Of a stretch of 64,000 nucleotides of DNA, positions 57,495 to 64,000 are shown piece after piece; positions within the stretch are counted from its first letter, which is position 1, and each line of letters starts with the position of its first letter. The translations under genes and the position numbers were made by a program. Source of the stretch: Ashinkailepas kermadecensis (taxonomy: Eukaryota; Arthropoda; Thecostraca; Neolepadidae); contig JAOTOM010003978.1 in assembly GCA_034440615.1 (NCBI GenBank), forward strand, positions 1 to 64,000, given 5' to 3'. The notes beneath the pieces are model-generated. The model saw nothing but the letters and a program-made list of their open reading frames with translations. It ran no database searches and was not told the DNA's origin.

Positions 57495-57985
57495 AACGAT
57501 GGATCCTGAAGATTGTCCCCCCCACACACCACCTCCCCTCCCCCCTGCCCCTGGCAACAGCAAAGGCCGTTGCCGAATAGATTGTCAGGATAGTTAGTTG
57601 CTCGTGATCATAAGGACTGTTGCTACTGGTCTGAGGTTTAGCGGTGGAAAGAATTTGATTGGATTTCGAACATAGGTGCAGACAAGGCAATTAGAGGGGA
57701 GTGGCTAATAAGGGTATTGATATCCCCAAGAAGCCAAAAGTTGTACTCTAATATAATTACGGGCACTCTGATTCCAACTGGAGTATATAAAACTCAAGTC
57801 TTTGTTCTTGTCTTATAAAAAGCTGGCTACGTTGCCGGAATAGATCACCATAAATGACGGGCGATCATGTAAATCGAGACCATTTTAGGCCACAGTTTGC
57901 CTTAGAAGACCATACCACCAAGCTGTTGCGAGTTTGTGAAGTGTTGGAAGATGTAGGCAGAAGTGAGAGCAGGAAGAAGCAGTAA
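57495..57985. other. No gene seen
   Basis: Unique sequence with a C-rich tract at 57517-57552. Confidence 0.35.
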
Positions 57986-57989
57986 GATG

Positions 57990-58112
57990 AACTTTGGGAG
58001 CTCGAATGACACACTCAACTGTTAGGTCAAACATCGTCGCCAGCTTCTCACGCCGATTGGTCGCGGGTGGTCTCGGTAATCCCGCAGTTTGTAGGATTCG
58101 AACAAACATTCC
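57990..58112 (-). mobile_element. tRNA-derived SINE, family 2, copy 3 (partial)
   Basis: On the minus strand: TTTGTTCGAATCCTACAAAC (B-box region), CGCGACCAATCGGCGTGAGA, GCTGGCGACGATGTTTGACC and CAGTTGAGTGTGTC, the order seen in 46418-46579. The A-box end is missing. Confidence 0.7.
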
Positions 58113-58141
58113 TCAAGCGATGAATTGAATTCCACACTCAC

Positions 58142-58215
58142 TGAAATACGGCGAACCCACTTTTCCAGCAGCAGTTCCAGGGACAGCGGGGTCGGCGGGC
58201 AGTTGCTGCTAGCAG
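58142..58215 (-). CDS. Tentative VKR N-terminal exon
   Basis: The minus-strand frame SNCPPTPLSLELLLEKWVRR then IS ends at a strong donor, TTTCA/GTGAGTGTGG. A Cys-Pro-rich start followed by a leucine-rich helix would suit the beginning of a Venus flytrap module. The acceptor is uncertain (CTGCTAG or GCTAGCAG near 58210). No signal peptide exon was found upstream. Confidence 0.3.
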
Positions 58216-58439
58216 CACGTCCGCGGCCGGCTCGAGCGAAGGTCAGTTCCCAGATCCGTCACCGCCCGCGGCCGGGTCAATCCGGGTCAATCCGGGTCAA
58301 CACGCGGTGCCGATTGCCGGCGATCGCGCGGCGCCCATTCAGCCGTGTTTACCGACCGAGGCATCGGCCGCCTAAAACGTCCCGATGGCAGCTAATATCC
58401 GGCACAGAGAGCCACGCCAGCTGGAAACCAATCTCGGAC

Positions 58440-58620
58440 ATGGGGCGAGCCGCCCGGCTGGCACGTGTGCGGGGCAGGTCGCCGGCGTTGTCCGGTTTGG
58501 CACGTGAGCGGGGCACGCTGCCGGCGTTGTCCGGTTTGGTACGGGCGCCAGGAACGCTCCTGCAGTTCTCTGGTTTGGTATGGGTGCGGGGCAGGCTGCC
58601 GGCGCTGTCTGGTTTGGTTT
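58440..58620. repeat. ~46-bp minisatellite, 4 copies
   Basis: Units with GCCGGCGTTGTCCGGTTTGG and a variable ACGTG-GCGGGGCA part. Confidence 0.85.
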
Positions 58621-58624
58621 ATTT

Positions 58625-61495
58625 ACGTTACGTTTCCAGATATTTTCAAAAGTTTCTGTGGCAGAAAACCTGCGCCGTCACCTACGGATTACAGTACGGC
58701 TGTCGTTTCCGCCGGATAAACTTACCGTCTGCCACTTGCCGGTGTGAACCGGTTGAAGGTAGTGCAAGTCAGCAAAAAGACAACGAAACACAGATAAATG
58801 TGGATACAGTTTGGTTTCATTAAGCTAAGGTTAAAATAAATACATTGATGACAACATGGAAAGAAGTGCTGCTGAGCATTTTTAAATGAACATTCTGCAA
58901 GGAAGCGTACAATTTAAGTACCACTATCGCCAGGTATAGCATCAATACAACTTAACATGAACTGTGACATGAGAAATACACTGCTTCCAGATGTGATGAA
59001 CATTGCTGCGAATGATCAATTCTGGTCGAAGCGCCCTAAAGCCCCAGATGAACATTGCTACCAAAGCTGCCTGTGGGATGACAATGGAAGAAGTGTTCCA
59101 TGATCATACAAGCGAAAATGTGGATGCATGGATCAACAGCTACCACCGAGTGCTGACAATCCATTGGTATGAATATTACCTGGTGGTCATTTCACCAGCT
59201 TTATGATATAAACATATTGAACGTTATTGTTACCGAGTATGAACTGTTCCACAATTTAGTTTCACCGTTCCGGAAGTGGCGCGTGATAGACAGTTTGCAC
59301 TCAGCAAGGAGGGCGCCATTTGTGTGACCTAAATTGCTGGTGACTTCTGACCACATGTTCCACTTCGCTGATGACATGCAACAACAGATTCGGGCGACTA
59401 ATGTGAAAGGATCGCTGATTTGGCAAAGACATGACTACTGAAGCAGACAAGCATTGTCACTTCAGCTCCGCACAAAATACGTTTGCTTTTGCTAGCCTTT
59501 GTCACAGGCCAGGTAATTGCAATGTGAAATCTCATTGCCTTGTGATATATGGTGTGATACGTGATTGCATCGGCATGCAGTGAAGCCGCAAGGTATGTAT
59601 TTCTTTCACATGATTTTACGACAATATACAGCAGTCAATGCATCACGATCCTTTCGTTGCAAAGGCTAATGGCTGCAACAGTGATGGTGCTACGTGATAT
59701 CATTGATCTGCGGTTGGAAAATATTGGCACATTTTTTTCTTCGGATCTCCTTTCCAAAATTGAAAGTATTCGGAAAGTCAAGGTACACCATGTCAAGATG
59801 TAGCGTGTTAGACCAAAGTGCAAGGTGCACCATCACCTAGGTACATGGTAGACCATGTAGAGAGAGCAACTCAAGGTGTACTATAAGAGCATCTTGTTAG
59901 TAATGTTAAGTTATCTATGTGCTGACACATGTGTTCAATTATTTTAAGGAACGAATGCGATTCTCTCCCACTATGACCTGGAACTATTACACTGATTTCT
60001 GTTTCTTTTTGTTCATCTGCTCCACGGCATCCGAATGAACTAAATGTGATTATGGGAGAATATAGGTCATATCTCCGAAATAGTCATCTGTCCATAGCTA
60101 TCAGCTTAGCCAAATTATTTAGGTAGTGGGGGCTTCTGAAGCCTCGTTCAGGATTTTTCCTCGCTACTTCTGATCACGTTGTGATAGGCTCTGAAACTTC
60201 GTGACTTTTCCCAAAGTGCGTTTGCATGTATAATGTTCGCCAAAATAATTTTTTGGGTTGATCAGAGGCGGCTTCAGGCAGAGATTCCGGACGGCATGTC
60301 AGACCTTTTTCAATTCAATAACTTTCAAAGTCAGTCAGATATTTACATGCTATGCTTGTAAGTACTAGCTTCCAGACAATGCAGAGCATTGTCAATCCAT
60401 TGATGCAGAGCACGTATGTTACACATTCTGCGTTACTAAATATGCACATAAATGTTACGTAAACCCTGGAACAGAGGCCGTTTCCGGGCAAGGAAATCAG
60501 GTTTTAAACATGATAATTCAGCCAGCTCCTGGCACAATATCACGTTTTAGGAATTCGCATACTGGAAGAATGGAATAATTTTCAGTATAGGTGGATCAAG
60601 GTCAGCTTTGGAGGGAGACATTTATACTAGGTATACTCAAGTGAAGGGAATGGTTCGCAGTAATTGGAGAGCAGGCAGACCTGGCTGTCCCCGAGGTTTC
60701 AGAACGCTTGCAGTTTTATTGAAAGCACTGTTACGTTAGAGTCGATTGGTAGCAATTGGGCCCGAATGTGAGACCAAGTCTAAGAGTTATAGTAAAGCAT
60801 AAATTCACATGATTTAGCTTTTTCGGCTCCTGCATCGGTTGTTTTCAAAATTTCGAAGCTTTGTTTTTGGGGTAGTGAACAGTGCAAGCTTTCGAATGAT
60901 ATTTTCACCCCCCCCCACTAAAAGCATTGTCTATTGGCTAGCGAGACCTCAAGAGGGCGATTAGCAACCCGCGCACCTTCACAATGGAATGTTTAATGTT
61001 TTGCATGTCTTACACAATGGGGTTAACACAGCCACACGATGGCAGGAATAAGCTAAGTGTGCTTAACGTGCATAACAGGTTAGTAGATACTATCTAGCGG
61101 AGCTATTTCCACCACATTATTTTAGCACTTCCGGCCGTTTTGCACCAGGCTAGTATTACCCAGCCGCTTTTTAATCGGCAGAACCGGCGACACAATTCCG
61201 GCCAGTTGTTGCTAACGCCGCCGCACATGCTGGGAACCACGGTCCTGGGGCCGGACAATTATACCGATGGGTTGCCATGCACATCACTGCACTGTCCATC
61301 GTAAAATATGCCAATGAATGCGTGGGAAAGCATCAATTCGTGAATACAAACACCGTGTGCGGCGCGGTTGATTGCGTTCGGCGACCCGTGCCAATCGAGA
61401 GCGCCGCTGACCCGCTGCCACGTCCAGTTGCCATGCTGTACGACTTCGGTCCGGGCTCGGGGAAACGCTGCCGGGTCGTCTCGTGGAAAGTGGCG
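58625..61495. other. No gene seen
   Basis: Largely unique, AT-leaning sequence. A plus frame at 59003-59206 and others under 100 codons have no motif. GTGCAAGGTGCACC-like words near 59760-59880 hint at an old short repeat. Confidence 0.45.
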
Positions 61496-61499
61496 GTGG

Positions 61500-62022
61500 A
61501 CGCGACACGCTGGGAGGCGCCGGTGGGAGTCCTCTGGCGGCCGAGACAGCCGGCTGCCGCGCTGCCGGATCCTGCAGGCGCGGCGATACGACACGCTGGG
61601 AGGCGCCGGTGGGAGTCCTCTGGCGGCCGAGACAGCCGGCTGCCGCGCTGCCGGATCCTGCAGGCGCGGCGATACGACACGCTGGGAGGCGCCGGTGGGA
61701 GTCCTCTGGCGGCCGAGACGGCCGGCTGCCGCGCTGCCGGATCCTGCAGGCGCGGCGATACGACACGCTGGGAGGCGCCGGTGGGAGTCCTCTGGCGGCC
61801 GAGACGGCCGGCTGCCGCGCTGCCGGATCCTGCAGGCGCGGCGATACGACACGCTGGGAGGCGCCGGTGGGAGTCCTCTGGCGGCCGAGACGGCCGGCTG
61901 CCGCGCTGCCGGATCCTGCAGGCGCGGCGATACGACACGCTGGGAGGCGCCGGTGGGAGTCCTCTGGCGGCCGAGACAGCCGGCTGCCGCGCTGCCGGAT
62001 CCTGCAGGCGCGGCGATACGCC
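61500..62022. repeat. 86-bp minisatellite, 6 copies
   Basis: Copies of a GC-rich unit with CGACACGCTGGGAGGCGCCG and GGATCCTGCAGGCGCGGCGA; they differ by AGACAG versus AGACGG. Because 86 leaves remainder two on division by three, each frame cycles through all three readings, and all six frames stay open for 200-320 codons. This is not coding evidence. Confidence 0.95.
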
Positions 62023-62024
62023 TG

Positions 62025-63765
62025 CAAATCGAGTTGCAGAAACTCTGGCGCGCCTCCGGTGTGCACGTGCACCGGATTCGCAGACGACTGTGTTTCTTTT
62101 GGAGAAGTGCGAGGTCACGCCGTGGGTCCCGATATTCATCCTCGGCTGCCCCGAGGAAGGGGGCGAATGCCGCTCCAGTTTTCGACGACGTCGGTAAACG
62201 GTTAACGACCGCCCTTCGCGGGGTACAACTGATTATGCATGTGTTGGAGATCTTTGGTCATGAAGTGTTAATGCACTTCAGATATATGCATTGTGACGTC
62301 TTCTTTGTGGGAATGTATATCTGTCTTCCCCGTTGTGTGGGAAGTTAATTGTTTCCAAGTGTACTGCAATTAGAATACCAAGAGGTTGATAACCTAATTC
62401 CTCAGTGTTTCTAGACTACAGAACAGCTACGCAATCTTGTCAAAGTAATGATAACCTACGGACTTCAACCACCATCGGTTCAACCCAGATGTCTTATCTT
62501 TGTCTGACATGCGATGCAATTTCCGTCTGGCCTGGAACAAACAGCAGCACGCAATTTTATCCGTGTGTGTGTGTGTGTGTGTGTGAGTTTTGCCAGCCTG
62601 CCACCGTGTGGTGATGACCGCTGTTAAATTGTATTCCAATATAATACTATGTTATCACTTCAGTGATTGGTATTCACTTACTGGGCAGGTCGATGCACAC
62701 GGAGTGATGCCTCCTGACCCTGACCCTGACCCCGACGACCCTGACCCTGACCCTGACGACCCTGACCTTGACGATGCCTCCTGACCCTGACGCGGCAAAG
62801 GGGTCGAGAAGACGACAGAGGGGGGGCGCCAACCACCAACACTCAGTAGGGCAGAAACGGCGAAACGCGCTCGGAAAGCAGAGGCAACCGGTCACCGGGA
62901 ATGCCAGCATCCTGCCATATTCAGCTCGGATTCTAGCGACGATTTGCGTTCTGCGAAAACGTCGTCGTTGTTCGCTTGATTCGCTTGCGTTGCATAAGTA
63001 AAATGGAATTAAACAAAACGAAATATGGCATCAAAATAAAACATAACAAATCAAAAGCTAGTATTTACAAAAGTAAGTGGAATAAGCTGTCACCTAGAAG
63101 AGAACATCAATCCGGTTTTGCTTTCCATTCCATATCCATATTATCCATTCGAGTCGTCTTCTATTACATACAATGGAAATGCCTAGAGCCATCAGAGCAC
63201 ACACACACACACCAGTACCAGATAGTACACGCAGAGGTACCGTTTGCGAGCCGGCGGCAAACCCCGGAAACAATGACGATTTACACAACGTCTGTACACC
63301 GCTTTGCACAAAGCGCCCGTGTAGCTGACTTCCTCCCGCCCGCAGGCGCCAGGAAGAGAGGTCAACGTTGATCGCTCCCATGTGATGACCGCAATCACAT
63401 TGCAGTCTGCGATCTCCAGCACATCCTGATTGCACTTGACGGCAATGCTTCCTTCGCTTCAGATAAACAACTTGCACGCCTGCCCATGACCTTGTTCCAT
63501 GGAACAGCGGGTGCAATTCGCGCCTGTCATCGGCGCGGCCGACGTTGCAGACCACGTGCAATGTGCACCATCGCGTGATGGCATGCGCTCACGTACGTTC
63601 TTTGTTCCGATCGCTTATTGGAACATCATCCGAAAAGTAAGCAGCTAACAAGCTGACGTGATCGAAGCGGCTAGTCATATCACGGCTGAATCGAGTAATG
63701 GATAAATCAGCAGCGAAAAAAGTGCATGTACATTTTACTTGAACACACACAAAACCAATGTCATT
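62025..63765. other. No gene seen; short repeats
   Basis: Contains (GT)n at 62563-62584, a CCTGAC/CCTGACGAC array at 62713-62775 and a (CA)n at 63199-63213. A 155-codon minus frame at 63094-63561 has no motif. Confidence 0.45.
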
Positions 63766-63775
63766 TGGTCGTCGC

Positions 63776-64000
63776 ATGCTCATCAAGCATGGTGATCCTG
63801 CCCAATTATCGTTCAACTCATCAGGCATGGTGATCCTTCCCAATTATCGTTCAACTCATCAGGCATGATGATCCTGCCCAATGATCTTTCAACTCATCAG
63901 GCATGATGATCCTGCCCAATGATCTTTCAACTCATCAGGCATGGTGATCTTGCCCAATGATCTTTCAACTCATCAGGCATGGTGATCTTGCCCAATGATC
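63776..64000. repeat. 38-bp minisatellite running off the window
   Basis: Six copies of a unit with CATCAGGCATGGTGATCCTG and CCCAAT-ATC-TTCAACT; it continues past the window end. Confidence 0.92.

Noticed and set aside
59003..59206. Plus-strand 67-codon frame as a gene fragment
   Set aside because: Protein-like composition but no motif, splice sites or homologous copy that I can identify.
61277..62348. Frames of over 300 codons on both strands
   Set aside because: Produced by the 86-bp stop-free repeat; the overlapping frames exclude each other.

Overview
This is a eukaryotic, almost certainly arthropod, window. The evidence is an intronless inx2-type innexin, a many-exon Venus kinase receptor (an invertebrate receptor tyrosine kinase), CCTAA-type (TTAGG) interstitial motifs, several tRNA-derived SINE families and very dense minisatellites. 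Coding exons are GC-rich with GC-ending codons, which would suit a crustacean such as a barnacle, but that placement is a guess. No prokaryotic operon, CRISPR array or rRNA is present.

Layout, left to right. 1-2.4 kb: GC-rich unassigned DNA and minisatellites, ending in a perfect ETS-type palindrome. 2.4-3.8 kb: the innexin gene on the + strand, with a repeat-bearing 3' UTR and a poly(A) signal. 3.8-23 kb: gene-poor DNA with an AT-rich duplicated block (6-9.4 kb), about a dozen minisatellites, an hAT-like MITE and a few low-confidence ORFs. 23.08-54.7 kb, probably reaching 58.2 kb: one Venus kinase receptor (VKR) gene on the minus strand. Ten exons are well supported by matching splice phases: two for the C-terminal part of the ligand-binding module, one carrying the end of that module, one transmembrane, and six for the kinase. 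Two more upstream exons are tentative. A decayed transposon-linked gene (33.8-35.8 kb), a CR1/L2-type LINE fragment (45.8-46.35 kb), MITEs and SINEs lie in its introns. 58-64 kb: intergenic or upstream DNA with more minisatellites, one running off the window end.

The most unusual property is where the VKR minisatellites sit. At several exons the tandem unit is a copy of the adjacent exon-intron junction. The intron after the HRD exon opens with about 2.5 kb of a 40-bp unit, and nearly every unit carries a consensus-like 5' splice site. The VFT exon at 53.6 kb has a donor-derived array on one side and an array with acceptor-like ends on the other. The transmembrane exon is preceded by two copies of its own acceptor plus first codons. 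The exon before it contains 89-bp and 93-bp internal duplications, the first of which breaks the frame. A SINE has inserted exactly at the acceptor of the last exon and duplicated it. A second SINE family has itself been expanded into a roughly 0.8-kb minisatellite, and its tail into a 340-bp GGT tract.

Functionally the window holds two membrane-signalling genes, a gap-junction subunit and a receptor kinase. Nothing in the sequence links them beyond proximity. All functions are inferred from reading the sequence; no database search was run.
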